From: Litchfieldia alkalitelluris
Lineage (GTDB): Bacteria; Bacillota; Bacilli; Bacillales; Salisediminibacteriaceae
DNA: 64,000 nt
Direction: 5' to 3'
NCBI RefSeq assembly: GCF_002153425.1
Contig: NZ_KZ119600.1
Coordinates: forward strand, 1,179,386-1,243,385
The position numbers and the translations under genes were made by a program. The notes beneath the pieces were generated by a model. The model saw only the letters and a list, made by a program, of their open reading frames with translations. It did no database searches and had not been told where the DNA came from. Positions 8,834 to 17,695 of this stretch are shown in pieces (the first letter of the stretch is position 1; every line of letters begins with the position of its first letter).

Positions 8834-10507
8834 ATGACTTCAATCGTTGCTCTCACGCCAATTCTTGCTGTAATGTTATTCCTCGTTGTCCTAAAAATGT
8901 CTGCAGTACGTGCTATGACGATAAGTTTAATTGCAACAGCAGTTTTGGCAGTTATCTATTGGAAGGTGCCACTAAAAATTATTGCAGCTTCGACAATTGA
9001 AGGGATTATCATCGGTATCTCTATTTTATATATCGTCTTTGGTGCAATTCTATTGTTAAATACATTAAAGCTTTCTGGGGCGATTGATAAGATTCGGACA
9101 AGCTTTATGGGAATCTCAGGGGATCGAAGGGTTCAGCTCATTATTATTGCATGGCTCTTTGGTTCATTTATTGAAGGGGCAGCTGGATTCGGAACACCGC
9201 CAGCCATTGCAGCACCATTGCTTGTTGCTTTAGGTTTTCCAGCATTAGCTGCAGTAGTATTAGCATTGATTGCAGATAGTAGTCCTGTTTCCTTTGGTGC
9301 AGTTGGAACGCCGATTATTGTCGGTGTCGGTCAAGGGGTTCAAGAGGGAGCGCACGTTTCTCCAGTAGTAGCACCTTATGTTGAAGCAAGCGGTGGTATT
9401 ACTGGTTTTCTACAAAGTATTGCTAGCCAGGTGATGCAGATAGATATATTTGTAGGAACGTTTATGCCACTTATTATCGTTGCTATGCTCACACGATTTT
9501 TTGGTGAAAATAAATCGTGGAAGGAAGGTTTGGCAATTTGGAAGTTTGCCATTTTTGCAGGGTTAAGTTTCACTGTTCCAGCTTTACTTGTGGCTACATT
9601 TTTAGGGCCTGAGTTCCCAGCTATTTTTGGAGGATTGATTGGTCTAATTATTGTGGTTCCAGCGGCAAAAAAAGGGTTTTTATTACCGAAGGAAGAATGG
9701 GAATTTCCTGATCGCAAGGATTGGCTACAATCATGGATAGGAACATTAATTGAGAAAGATGACGATAAAGAAGGGGAAAAACCGAAGCTTTCGTTAGTGC
9801 AAGCCTGGATTCCATACTTATTAGTTGGCTTTTTCTTAGTATTAACAAGACTTGAAGTATTGCCATTTAAAGAGATGCTCCAAAGTGTGAGCATTGAATA
9901 TAATCAAATTCTCGGTTCTGACATACGAGCGGCAATTGAACCATTTTACTTACCAGGATTTGTGTTCCTTCTTGTAGTTATCATTACAATATTTATTCAT
10001 AAAATGAGCTTTTCAAAGGTGAAAGCTGCTTTTACAAAGTCTGGAACAGCAGTTATTGGAACTGGAATCACCTTATTTACGGCAGTACCAATGGTGAGAA
10101 TCTTCATCAATTCTGGTGTCAATGAGAGTGGACTCATGAGTATGCCGTTAGAACTCGCTAGTACAGCGGCTGGCATCATGGGAGGTGTTTGGCCGTTAGT
10201 AGCTCCAATGATCGGAGCGTTAGGATCGTTTATATCAGGGAGTGCTACGTTCAGTAATATGATGTTTTCTTTATTCCAGTCAAGTATCGCTGAACAAATT
10301 CAGGCTGATCCACGTTTGATCTTGTCGTTGCAAGTACTAGGTTCGAATGGTGGAAATATGATTTGCGTTGTAAATGTAGTAGCCGCAGCTGCAGTAGTAG
10401 GTTTAGTTGGGCGTGAAGGGGCAATTATTCGTTTAACGATTGTGCCGATGCTGTATTATTCCTTATTTGCAGGGGTCATTGGTATGATACTCACCCTGTT
10501 GCGATGA
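8834..10507 (+). CDS. lctP: L-lactate permease (LctP/LutP family)
   Basis: A 557-residue membrane protein with about 13 hydrophobic segments that should move L-lactate across the membrane with protons. Family signatures include [56 protein letters not shown] and [21 protein letters not shown] use ATG 8834, because GGAAAGGA lies eight bases before it; ATG 8816 has no ribosome binding site. Full length for the family (about 550). It is inserted between recX and yfhH, which are neighbours in B. subtilis. No lactate-utilisation genes (lutABC, ldh) are in the window. Confidence 0.93.
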   Translation: MTSIVALTPILAVMLFLVVLKMSAVRAMTISLIATAVLAVIYWKVPLKIIAASTIEGIIIGISILYIVFGAILLLNTLKLSGAIDKIRTSFMGISGDRRVQLIIIAWLFGSFIEGAAGFGTPPAIAAPLLVALGFPALAAVVLALIADSSPVSFGAVGTPIIVGVGQGVQEGAHVSPVVAPYVEASGGITGFLQSIASQVMQIDIFVGTFMPLIIVAMLTRFFGENKSWKEGLAIWKFAIFAGLSFTVPALLVATFLGPEFPAIFGGLIGLIIVVPAAKKGFLLPKEEWEFPDRKDWLQSWIGTLIEKDDDKEGEKPKLSLVQAWIPYLLVGFFLVLTRLEVLPFKEMLQSVSIEYNQILGSDIRAAIEPFYLPGFVFLLVVIITIFIHKMSFSKVKAAFTKSGTAVIGTGITLFTAVPMVRIFINSGVNESGLMSMPLELASTAAGIMGGVWPLVAPMIGALGSFISGSATFSNMMFSLFQSSIAEQIQADPRLILSLQVLGSNGGNMICVVNVVAAAAVVGLVGREGAIIRLTIVPMLYYSLFAGVIGMILTLLR

Positions 10508-10584
10508 CTTGTTGCCTGCTAGGTAGGGCGTAGTGAAGGAGTAGACCGAATTGTGTTTTTATAATGGCAAGGATAGGTGTGGTT

Positions 10585-10621
10585 TGGAATCACGAGGTAT
10601 TGACTATCTTGTGGTTCCTTA
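10585..10621 (+). terminator. Possible terminator hairpin after the lactate permease
   Basis: ggaatcacgag pairs with cttgtggttcc (11 bp with G-T wobble) around an 11-nt loop. The downstream run is only T-rich (ttatttgatt), so this is a tentative terminator. Confidence 0.4.
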
Positions 10622-10737
10622 TTTGATTCTACCTCGTCCTATCCCTAAGTGTAGCTGGAGTTATGCGTTATTCTTTCATCTTTTCCAGGCTTTATTTATA
10701 ATAAAGGTAACAAAGTAGCTTTTAAGGAGAATAATAT

Positions 10738-11055
10738 ATGGATAAGCGATATAGCCAAATGACAGAAGAAGAGTTACGTAATGAAATTGCAGACTTAAAG
10801 GTGAAAGCACAAAAAGCTGAGCAAATGGGAATGGTAAATGAGTATGCAGTACATGAGCGCAAGATGATGATGGCTCAAGCATATATGATGGATCCTTCAG
10901 CATTTAACTCAGGTGAAACGTATGAAATAATTGGTTCAAGGGATACTTTTAAAATATCTTATATGAACGGTGTTTTCGCATGGGGAAATCGCAACAACAG
11001 CCAAGAAGAAGAAGCATTACCAATCTCTGTGTTAGGAAACATCATCGTAATATAA
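10738..11055 (+). CDS. yfhH: YfhH family protein (DUF1811)
   Basis: A 105-residue protein. An N-terminal helical hairpin (YSQMTEEELRNEIADL and QKAEQMGMVNEYAVHERKMMMA) is followed by a small beta domain (YEIIGSRDTFKISYMNGVFAWG). This is the YfhH pattern, and the location downstream of recX fits B. subtilis. The start has AAGGAGAAT. No biochemical role is established. It converges on a small minus-strand gene, with a shared terminator between them. Confidence 0.88.
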   Translation: MDKRYSQMTEEELRNEIADLKVKAQKAEQMGMVNEYAVHERKMMMAQAYMMDPSAFNSGETYEIIGSRDTFKISYMNGVFAWGNRNNSQEEEALPISVLGNIIVI

Positions 11056-11065
11056 TTTTAAATTA

Positions 11066-11110
11066 AAAAGCTGCTTCAAACAGCTTGGTAGAAGCTGTTG
11101 AAGCAACTTA
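11066..11110. terminator. Bidirectional terminator between yfhH and the YpzG-like gene
   Basis: A long stem of gctgcttcaaacagctt with aagctgttgaagcaac around a short loop, with A/T runs on both sides, serving convergent genes. Confidence 0.75.
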
Positions 11111-11125
11111 TTTGTAGAGTTTCAA

Positions 11126-11284
11126 CTACGATCTTTTTCGCGTCTGAACCTCTAATATTTGCACATCTAATGCTCGTCTGGTTTCCCCATTCACTTGGTG
11201 ATACGCATGCTTTGGATTTGAACGTGGTGATTGGAATGGATCCTGATAACCTCTTCCCGTTTGTGGCAGGTGTTTATAGTGCAT
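11126..11284 (-). CDS. Small YpzG-like protein
   Basis: A 52-residue basic protein: MHYKHLPQTGRGYQDPFQSP, then RSNPKHAYHQVNGETRRALD and a VQTRKRS tail. The block DPFQSPRSNPKHAxHQVNGET and the RKRS end resemble what I remember of the Bacillus YpzG family; I cannot confirm this by search. It lies between yfhH and sspK. A gene of this size in a block of spore-associated small genes suggests a sporulation-linked protein. The upstream region (GGAGGCGTTAAGTC) gives a usable ribosome binding site. Confidence 0.7.
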   Translation of the reverse strand: MHYKHLPQTGRGYQDPFQSPRSNPKHAYHQVNGETRRALDVQILEVQTRKRS

Positions 11285-11343
11285 GACTTAACGCCTCCTC
11301 AAATTTGGGTATACATGCATCAATCTCTAATCAAGGTCCCTTA

Positions 11344-11499
11344 TTATTTAGGTTTTCGATCTTGAGTTGAAGCTTGCATACGTTCTTGTGGGTGGTCATT
11401 GATTGTTCCATCAGCCCGCTTGGAAGCATAAGCTGCTTTTGCCCTTGGCTCACCGTCTAATGACATACGCTCTGGAAAATCCTTTTCTTTGTTGCGCAT
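11344..11499 (-). CDS. sspK: Small acid-soluble spore protein K
   Basis: A 51-residue [16 protein letters not shown] at the N terminus, [17 protein letters not shown] in the middle and RPQERM-like HPQERMQAS near the end, as in SspK. The start at 11499 is fixed by a perfect AAGGAGG eight bases upstream; the open frame extends to 11616 but has no second binding site. SspK-type proteins accumulate in the forespore under late sporulation control. B. subtilis carries sspK at the same place, between yfhH and yfhJ. Confidence 0.9.
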   Translation of the reverse strand: MRNKEKDFPERMSLDGEPRAKAAYASKRADGTINDHPQERMQASTQDRKPK

Positions 11500-11628
11500 T
11501 GGGAAAACCTCCTTATGGTACTTAACCCATGTAAGCATCTGCCCTTTTTCTCTCTTTTTTAGGGCAGTTATAGTGTGTGTGTTCTTTAAAAAATAATGAA
11601 ATGTAATTCCTGACAAGGGGGGAGAAAT

Positions 11629-11895
11629 ATGAATGATTATTTTGAACGATTAACGAACAAACTCTTGGAGCAAAATGAGCAAATGTCTTATTCTGAAGCA
11701 AGAACTTGGGTGGAAATTCTTTGGGAGGATTTCGAAAGTACTTCTGCGAAAGCAGGCCGTAAGTACCGTGGTTCAGAAATGACAGAGAAAATTATTGAAG
11801 AGTGGATCAACCGTTATGGTCCAAAGCTGCATGAGGTATTATTGGAAAAACCAAGATACCGCAAGCTTTTCAAAAATAAAGAATTTTACCATTAA
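11629..11895 (+). CDS. yfhJ: YfhJ family protein
   Basis: An 88-residue soluble protein. It starts [21 protein letters not shown] and carries [20 protein letters not shown] (the WVExLWEDF motif of the YfhJ/WVELL family) and a basic C-terminal YGPKLHEVL segment. The start has AAGGGGGGAG. Function unknown. It is divergent from sspK and convergent with yfhP, as expected from B. subtilis order. Confidence 0.88.
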   Translation: MNDYFERLTNKLLEQNEQMSYSEARTWVEILWEDFESTSAKAGRKYRGSEMTEKIIEEWINRYGPKLHEVLLEKPRYRKLFKNKEFYH

Positions 11896-11896
11896 A

Positions 11897-11944
11897 AAGA
11901 GGTTTTCCAGTGGTCGATATAAAGCCACTTGGAAAACCTCTCTT
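11897..11944. terminator. Bidirectional terminator between yfhJ and yfhP
   Basis: A near-perfect 15-bp stem, gaggttttccagtgg with ccacttggaaaacctc, with A run before and T-rich tail after, shared by convergent genes. Confidence 0.85.
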
Positions 11945-12926
11945 ATGTTTCTATGGCAATTTCAAGCTTTCGCTGAAGTGTTTCATTATTATAAATCCAG
12001 CCTGTATAGGAGGATAAAATACTTAAGTTTTCATCCAATCGAACAATGGCGATAAAAGGGTAATGGCCTTTACTACGGTAGCGCAAATCAACGAATTTCA
12101 CTGTGAAACCGTGATCTTCCTCTGTTACCTGCCAATGATAAGCTGGTGAAAAGGATAGAAAGGCATGCAAATTTTGATCTTTACATGCAGCGTTGATAAT
12201 TGGATCATCTGGAATTGGTTCGAATGGATATGTTTCGTAATAGTTAATCACCCCATTCTTCACTTGAGCAACGTGCATTTTTTCCTGTGTTCGAATAACA
12301 ACATGCCAATGGTGCCATTTAAACGTTGGTGAGGTGAAAATGTGCGTCGCATCAGGGTGCTTCCTTTTTAACAAATGGTAGACCTTCCGTTGGGTCCTAA
12401 TGCGCCAAATATAGTACCCTGTTAACAGGATATACAAAGTAAGGAACGTCCAGCCTGGATCTGTTCCGTAACGCCAAAATATAATAGCCACGATATGCGC
12501 CGTAAAAATAAGAGGATCAAATATATTGATAATGCCAAGTGCAATCCATTTTTCCCTTATGGGTGAAAAAAACTTGGTCCCGTATGCATTGAAGATGTCC
12601 ACAAAAACGTGGAGAAAAACAGCGAGAAACGTCCAAAGCCATAAATGTAATAAATTTAAATCAGGCATCGTAGCACCTAATAATATGGTGATGGCAGTTG
12701 GCCAAATAAACCAAAAGGGGATAGAGTGGGTGACGCCACGATGATTCCGAATGTAAACAGCATTATTTTTTAATTTCAATATTGTATCAAAGTCAGGAGC
12801 TTGTGATCCGATTAATGCACTAACCATTACTGCTTGTGTCATGGCAGGATTACTTGATACAACTGGGTCTAGCGTAGCGAGGCCCCCGATTGCGATTCCC
12901 ATTACAACATGGGTTCCCGTATCCAT
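11943..12926 (-). CDS. yfhP: Membrane-bound metal-dependent hydrolase YfhP (DUF457/YdjM type)
   Basis: A 327-residue membrane protein. It opens MDTGTHVVMGIAIGGLA, with SALIGSQAPDFDTI and RNHRGVTHSIPFW in the first 100 residues; the H/D residues of these motifs are the conserved metal-site candidates. Four hydrophobic segments (about 65-180) precede a soluble C-terminal domain. In B. subtilis YfhP has been linked to repression of the adjacent mutY (yfhQ), yfhR and sspE genes; here it is divergent from the small gene plus mutY, which allows the same arrangement. RBS: AAGGAGGGTT. Confidence 0.87.
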   Translation of the reverse strand: MDTGTHVVMGIAIGGLATLDPVVSSNPAMTQAVMVSALIGSQAPDFDTILKLKNNAVYIRNHRGVTHSIPFWFIWPTAITILLGATMPDLNLLHLWLWTFLAVFLHVFVDIFNAYGTKFFSPIREKWIALGIINIFDPLIFTAHIVAIIFWRYGTDPGWTFLTLYILLTGYYIWRIRTQRKVYHLLKRKHPDATHIFTSPTFKWHHWHVVIRTQEKMHVAQVKNGVINYYETYPFEPIPDDPIINAACKDQNLHAFLSFSPAYHWQVTEEDHGFTVKFVDLRYRSKGHYPFIAIVRLDENLSILSSYTGWIYNNETLQRKLEIAIET

Positions 12927-13158
12927 TTGATAACCCTCCTTACCTATACGACATTTTCTTGATACAATAATTTATAGTTATTTTATTATGTTATGTAGAG
13001 TGGAGTTTATCCCTATGCTTTATGTGAAAGAGAGCAACCTGTAGCCCAAATTCTAACATCATTATTTTTCAAAGGCTACTTCTAATCTAAGGGGATTTTA
13101 GAAAACTCACTACTATTATTACCCTATTCAAGCAGTTTTCAAAAGGAGAAATTCAAAT

Positions 13159-13473
13159 ATGAATGATTTACAAATTTTTATTGAATATAAAATATCTGCT
13201 GACATGGTACATGAATATGAGAACCATATGCAGAAAGTTCTAGACGAATTAAGGGCATTTGGTGCTGCAGATGTTGAGTGGTTTGAAGCGGCAGACCAAG
13301 AAAATTTGTATGTGGAGATGTTCCTCCTTCCCACTATGGAAAGCTACGAATTGATAAAGGGAAAACGTAGAGACGGTGCTGACCCCGTATTTGGACAGCT
13401 CGACAAATATATTGTTGGTGGTTTACAGAAGCTCCATTGTTGGGCATTTGTCCAAAGGGGGAGCAACAGGTGA
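13159..13473 (+). CDS. Small protein overlapping mutY, possible ferredoxin-like (ABM) fold
   Basis: A 104-residue soluble protein. The sequence alternates strand-helix segments (LQIFIEYKISADMVHEYENHM, VEWFEAADQENLYVEMFLL, MESYELIKGKR), which suggests a dimeric alpha-beta barrel of antibiotic-monooxygenase/NIPSNAP type; this is inference. The start has AAAAGGAGAA. Its TGA overlaps the GTG start of mutY (GTGA), so the two are translationally coupled. Its role alongside MutY is unknown. Confidence 0.75.
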   Translation: MNDLQIFIEYKISADMVHEYENHMQKVLDELRAFGAADVEWFEAADQENLYVEMFLLPTMESYELIKGKRRDGADPVFGQLDKYIVGGLQKLHCWAFVQRGSNR

Positions 13474-14573
13474 CGACTTTAGAAAAATTAAGTAACTGGA
13501 ATATAAAAGGATATCAACAGGATCTCTTGAAATGGTACGACGAAAATAAACGAGACCTTCCTTGGCGTCGAGAAAGGGATCCATATAAGATTTGGGTTTC
13601 TGAAATTATGCTTCAACAGACGAAGGTTGACACAGTTATCCCATATTATAATCGCTTTATGAAGTTTTTTCCAACCGTACAAGCCCTTGCGGAAGCTGAA
13701 GAAGAAACGGTTTTGAAAGCATGGGAAGGCCTTGGGTACTATTCAAGGGCTCGAAATCTGCACAAGGCTGTGAAGGAAGTCCAAGAGAATTATGGTGGAC
13801 AAGTTCCAGCTGAAAAAGAAGAGGTGCATAAGCTAAGTGGAGTTGGTCCGTATACAGCAGGCGCAATCTTAAGCATTGCATTCAATATCCCAGCACCTGC
13901 AGTGGATGGTAACGTCATGCGAGTCTTATCACGAATTTTTTCCATATATGACGACATTTCAAAGGCTACTACGCGAAAACGATTTGAAAGTATTGTGGAC
14001 GAGATTATTTCAAAGGAAAATCCTTCTCATTTTAATCAGGCATTAATGGAGCTTGGGGCGTTAATATGCACGCCAAAGTCACCTGCCTGTTTAATCTGCC
14101 CTGTTCAAGAGCATTGCGCTGCTAGGGCAGAGGGAGTTCAAGAACTATTACCTGTGAAGGCAAAAAAATCGCCACCGAAGAAAAAACAGATGAAAGCCAT
14201 TGTCCTAAAAGATGATGCAGGTCGAATATTGATCCAGCAACGTCCTGAAACAGGAATGTTGGCTAAGCTCTGGCAATTTCCTAATATCGAGGCAGAAGAG
14301 GTTGTGGAAGATTACGCTGATTTGAAGAAGCACTTGTTATTTATGGGACTTCAAGTCGATATTTTTGAGAAAGTACATGAAGTCAGGCATGTTTTTACTC
14401 ACCTCATTTGGGAAATTGATGTTTATATCGGCGAACTTAAAGGAATGGCTCGTGAGGCAGATTTGGAATTAGCCAGCTTACGCTTAGTAGAAAAGGGAGA
14501 TGTAGACTTGTACCCATTCCCGGTCTCACATCAAAAGATTAATGACTTTGTTTTAAAGAAGGGAGATTTCTAA
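13470..14573 (+). CDS. mutY: A/G-specific adenine glycosylase MutY
   Basis: A 367-residue DNA repair enzyme removing adenine mispaired with 8-oxoguanine. It has the N-terminal PWRRERDPYKIWVSEIMLQQ with catalytic Glu45, a helix-hairpin-helix LSGVGPYTAGA with catalytic Asp146 in AVDGNVMRV, and a 4Fe-4S loop with Cys200, Cys207, Cys210 and Cys216 (C-x6-C-x2-C-x5-C). A C-terminal NUDIX-like domain recognises 8-oxoG (IQQRPETGMLAKLWQFP). I chose GTG 13470 because AAAGGGGGAG is eight bases upstream and it overlaps the previous stop. The longer frame to 13437 lies inside the upstream gene. Confidence 0.95.
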   Translation: MTTLEKLSNWNIKGYQQDLLKWYDENKRDLPWRRERDPYKIWVSEIMLQQTKVDTVIPYYNRFMKFFPTVQALAEAEEETVLKAWEGLGYYSRARNLHKAVKEVQENYGGQVPAEKEEVHKLSGVGPYTAGAILSIAFNIPAPAVDGNVMRVLSRIFSIYDDISKATTRKRFESIVDEIISKENPSHFNQALMELGALICTPKSPACLICPVQEHCAARAEGVQELLPVKAKKSPPKKKQMKAIVLKDDAGRILIQQRPETGMLAKLWQFPNIEAEEVVEDYADLKKHLLFMGLQVDIFEKVHEVRHVFTHLIWEIDVYIGELKGMAREADLELASLRLVEKGDVDLYPFPVSHQKINDFVLKKGDF

Positions 14574-14574
14574 T

Positions 14575-15333
14575 ATGGATTTACGTTTGACTGGTAAGCA
14601 CGTGTTAGTGACTGGGGGATCTAAAGGAATTGGAAAGGGAATCGCAAAAGGTTTTATAGAAGAAGGAGCGAAGGTTGCCGTTGTTGCAAGGGGAGAAGGG
14701 GCATTAAAGCAGGCGAAACTGGAACTCCCTGAAGTGGAATTGATCCAGGCAGATTTATTAAGTGAAAAAGGTCGTGAAGAAGCATTTCAGCAGTTCATTG
14801 GTCTGTTCGGTGAGATCGACATTTTGATTAATAATGTTGGTGGAAGCAACGGTGGAGCTGCGGCGGAAACATCATTAGATTTGTTTAAAGACGCAATGAA
14901 CTTAAATTACTATTCTGCGGTCCACTTCAGTCAAATGGCACTTCCATATATGAAGAAAAACAAGGCAGGATCCATCGTCAATGTTTCTTCAATTTTCGGA
15001 AGGGAAGCTGGTGGAAAGGTAACTTACAATTCTGCAAAGGCAGCAATGATTAGTTTTACAAAATCATTAGCTGACGAAGTAGTAAAGGACGGCATTCGAG
15101 TGAATGGGATTGCCCCTGGCTCCATTTTACACCCGTCAGGAAATTGGCAGCGGAGAATAGAAGAGAATCCTGAAAAAATGAAGAAGTTTGTTGAAGATCA
15201 AATTCCAGCTGGGCGTTTCGGTACGGTGGAGGAAATTGCCGATACAGTTGTATTCATGGCTTCGGAGAGAGCGAATTGGGTGGTTGGTGCCACGCTGAAT
15301 GTGGACGGTGGGCAGTCACGATCGAATTTTTAG
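14575..15333 (+). CDS. SDR family oxidoreductase
   Basis: A 252-residue classical short-chain dehydrogenase. It has the cofactor motif TGGSKGIG (13-20), NNVGG (86-90), catalytic Ser138/139 and Tyr151-x3-Lys155 (YNSAK), and a C-terminal GATLNVDGGQSRSNF. The pattern resembles 3-oxoacyl-ACP reductase-like SDRs; the substrate is not determined. It begins one base after the mutY stop, with GAAGGGAG overlapping the end of mutY, so it is co-transcribed with mutY. It is distinct from fabL at 25.2 kb. The giant palindromic array starts 30 bases after its stop. Confidence 0.88.
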   Translation: MDLRLTGKHVLVTGGSKGIGKGIAKGFIEEGAKVAVVARGEGALKQAKLELPEVELIQADLLSEKGREEAFQQFIGLFGEIDILINNVGGSNGGAAAETSLDLFKDAMNLNYYSAVHFSQMALPYMKKNKAGSIVNVSSIFGREAGGKVTYNSAKAAMISFTKSLADEVVKDGIRVNGIAPGSILHPSGNWQRRIEENPEKMKKFVEDQIPAGRFGTVEEIADTVVFMASERANWVVGATLNVDGGQSRSNF

Positions 15334-15362
15334 GGGGTAGGTTCGGGGAGAAAGAAATGTGA

Positions 15363-17486
15363 TTTAATTTCCCTTTATGGGGTGTGGCGTCTAGCTCCGG
15401 GCACTACCACCCAAGAATAGTGCCCGAAACACACGAATCGATCTAGCTCCGGGCACTATCAACGAGAAATAGTGCCCGAAGCGCTGGAGTCGAGTTTGCT
15501 CCGGGCACTATCAACGAGAAATAGTGCCCGAAGCCCCTGAATCGAGCTCGCTTCGGGCACTATCAACAAAGAATAGTTCCCGAAGCACTTGAATCGAGCT
15601 TGCTTCGGGCACTATCACCCAAGAATAGTGCCCGAAGCGCCCGAGTCGAGCCTGCTTCGGGCACTATCAACCAAGAATAGTGCCCGAAGCGCTGGAGTCG
15701 ATCTAGCTCCGGGCACTATCAACAAGAAATAGTGCCCGAAGCACCTGAATCGATCTAGCTTCGGGCACTATCATCAAAGAATAGTGCCCGAAGCGCCGGA
15801 GTCGATCTAGCTCCGGGCACTATCAACAAGAAATAGTGCCCGAAGCACCTGAATCGATCTAGCTTCGGGCACTATCAACAGGAAATAGTGCCCGAAGCGC
15901 TGGAACCGATCTAGCTTCGGGCACTATCAACAAGAAATAGTGCCCGAAGCGCCGGAGTCGATCTAGCTCCGGGCACTATCAACGCAGAATAGTGCCCGAA
16001 GCGCTGGAGTCGATCTAGCTTCGGGCACTATCACCCAAGATTAGGGCCCGAAGCCTCCAAACCGAGCTCGCTTCGGGCACTATAAACGAAGAATAGTGCC
16101 CGAAGCGCCCGAGTCGATCTTGCTCCGGGCACTAACACCCAAGAATAGTGCCCGAAGCGGGGAAGTCGATCTAGCTCCGGGCACTATCACCCAAGATTAG
16201 TGCCCGAAGCCTCCAAACCGAGCTCGCTTCGGGCACTATAAACGAAGAATAGTGCCCGAAGCGCCCGAGTCGATCTTGCTCCGGGCACTAACAACTAGGA
16301 ATAGTGCCCGAAGCGCTGGAACCGATCTAGCTCCGGGCACTAACAACCAAGAATAGTGCCCGAAGCGCTGGAATCGATCTAGCTCCGGGCACTAACAACC
16401 AGGATTAGTGCCCGAAGCGGGGAAGTCGATCTAGCTTCGGGCACTATCTACCAAGAATAGTGCCCGAAGCGCTGGAACCATTCTTGCTTCGGGCACTATC
16501 ACCCAAGATTAGTGCCCGAAGCCTCCAAACCGAGCTCGCTTCGGGCACTATAAACGAAGAATAGTGCCCGAAGCGCCCGAGTCGATCTTGCTCCGGGCAC
16601 TAACACCCAAGAATAGTGCCCGAAGCGGGGAAGTCGATCTAGCTCCGGGCACTAACAACCAAGAATAGTGCCCGAAGCGCGGGAATCGATCTAGCTCCGG
16701 GCACTAACAACCAAGAATAGTGCCCGAAGCGCGGGAATCGATCTAGCTCCGGGCACTAACAACCAAGAATAGTGCCCGAAGCGCGGGAATCGATCTAGCT
16801 CCGGGCACTAACAACCAAGAATAGTGCCCGAAGCGCGGGAATCGATCTAGCTCCGGGCACTAACAACCAAGAATAGTGCCCGAAGCGCGGGAATCGATCT
16901 AGCTCCGGGCACTAACAACCAAGAATAGTGCCCGAAGCGCGGGAATCGATCTAGCTCCGGGCACTAACAACCAAGAATAGTGCCCGAAGCGCGGGAATCG
17001 ATCTAGCTCCGGGCACTAACAACCAAGAATAGTGCCCGAAGCGCGGGAATCGATCTAGCTCCGGGCACTAACAACCAAGAATAGTGCCCGAAGCGCGGGA
17101 ATCGATCTAGCTCCGGGCACTAACAACCAAGAATAGTGCCCGAAGCGCGGGAATCGATCTAGCTCCGGGCACTAACAACCAAGAATAGTGCCCGAAGCGC
17201 GGGAATCGATCTAGCTCCGGGCACTAACAACCAAGAATAGTGCCCGAAGCGCGGGAATCGATCTAGCTCCGGGCACTAACAACCAAGAATAGTGCCCGAA
17301 GCGCGGGAATCGATCTAGCTCCGGGCACTAACAACCAAGAATAGTGCCCGAAGCGCGGGAATCGATCTAGCTCCGGGCACTAACAACCAAGAATAGTGCC
17401 CGAAGCGCGGGAATCGATCTAGCTCCGGGCACTAACAACCAAGAATAGTGCCCGAAGCGCCGGAACCGATCTAGCTCCGGGCACTA
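15363..17486 (-). repeat. Palindromic 52-bp repeat array A (41 units, reverse orientation)
   Basis: The unit is a left arm ctccgggcacta, an 11-nt loop, a right arm tagtgcccgaag and a 17-bp spacer. The first left arm is at 15395 and the last at 17475: exactly 40 x 52 bp with no net slippage. Units whose left arms lie at 16643-17371 (15 in a row) are identical, with spacer cgcgggaatcgatctag; earlier units vary. A three-unit block with spacer cctccaaaccgagctcg recurs at 16054, 16210 and 16522 (steps of 156 and 312). The array is led by an in-register degenerate half-unit containing aatttcccttta (15366-15377). The final palindrome lacks its right arm and runs into a gene remnant. Confidence 0.95.
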
Positions 17487-17548
17487 TCACCGGTGCTGCA
17501 CTAACGGCATTAGTGATTGGTTTCTTGAAAAAGCCAGTGACCAAGTAA
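17486..17548 (+). pseudogene. C-terminal stub of a lost gene, abutting array A
   Basis: Directly after the last array arm an open frame reads ITGAALTALVIGFLKKPVTK then stop: a hydrophobic segment plus short basic tail, as at the end of a polytopic transporter. It has no start or ribosome binding site and is followed by an intact terminator. The simplest reading is that the array, or a deletion anchored in it, removed the rest of the gene. I cannot assign the family from 20 residues. Confidence 0.55.
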
Positions 17549-17559
17549 ATCAAATGAAG

Positions 17560-17598
17560 AAAAAACGGTTGAGCACCGAGTGGCTCAACTGTTTTTTA
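17560..17598 (+). terminator. Terminator of the lost gene
   Basis: Stem aaaacggttgagc with ggctcaactgtttt followed by T residues. It immediately follows the stub's stop codon. Confidence 0.8.
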
Positions 17599-17695
17599 GA
17601 TCTAATAATGTTAGAAATCAAAAATTAGTTAATAAACCATTCGCCACTCGAAATATGTTACGATAAAAAAAACGAATAAAATGGAGGAAGCAGGA

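Noticed and set aside
15395..17486. Regular repeats with spacers of similar size, looking like a CRISPR array
   Set aside because: The 17-bp spacers are near-identical instead of unique, each unit holds two inverted arms, and there are no cas genes or leader. The period (52) is also too short for most CRISPR units.
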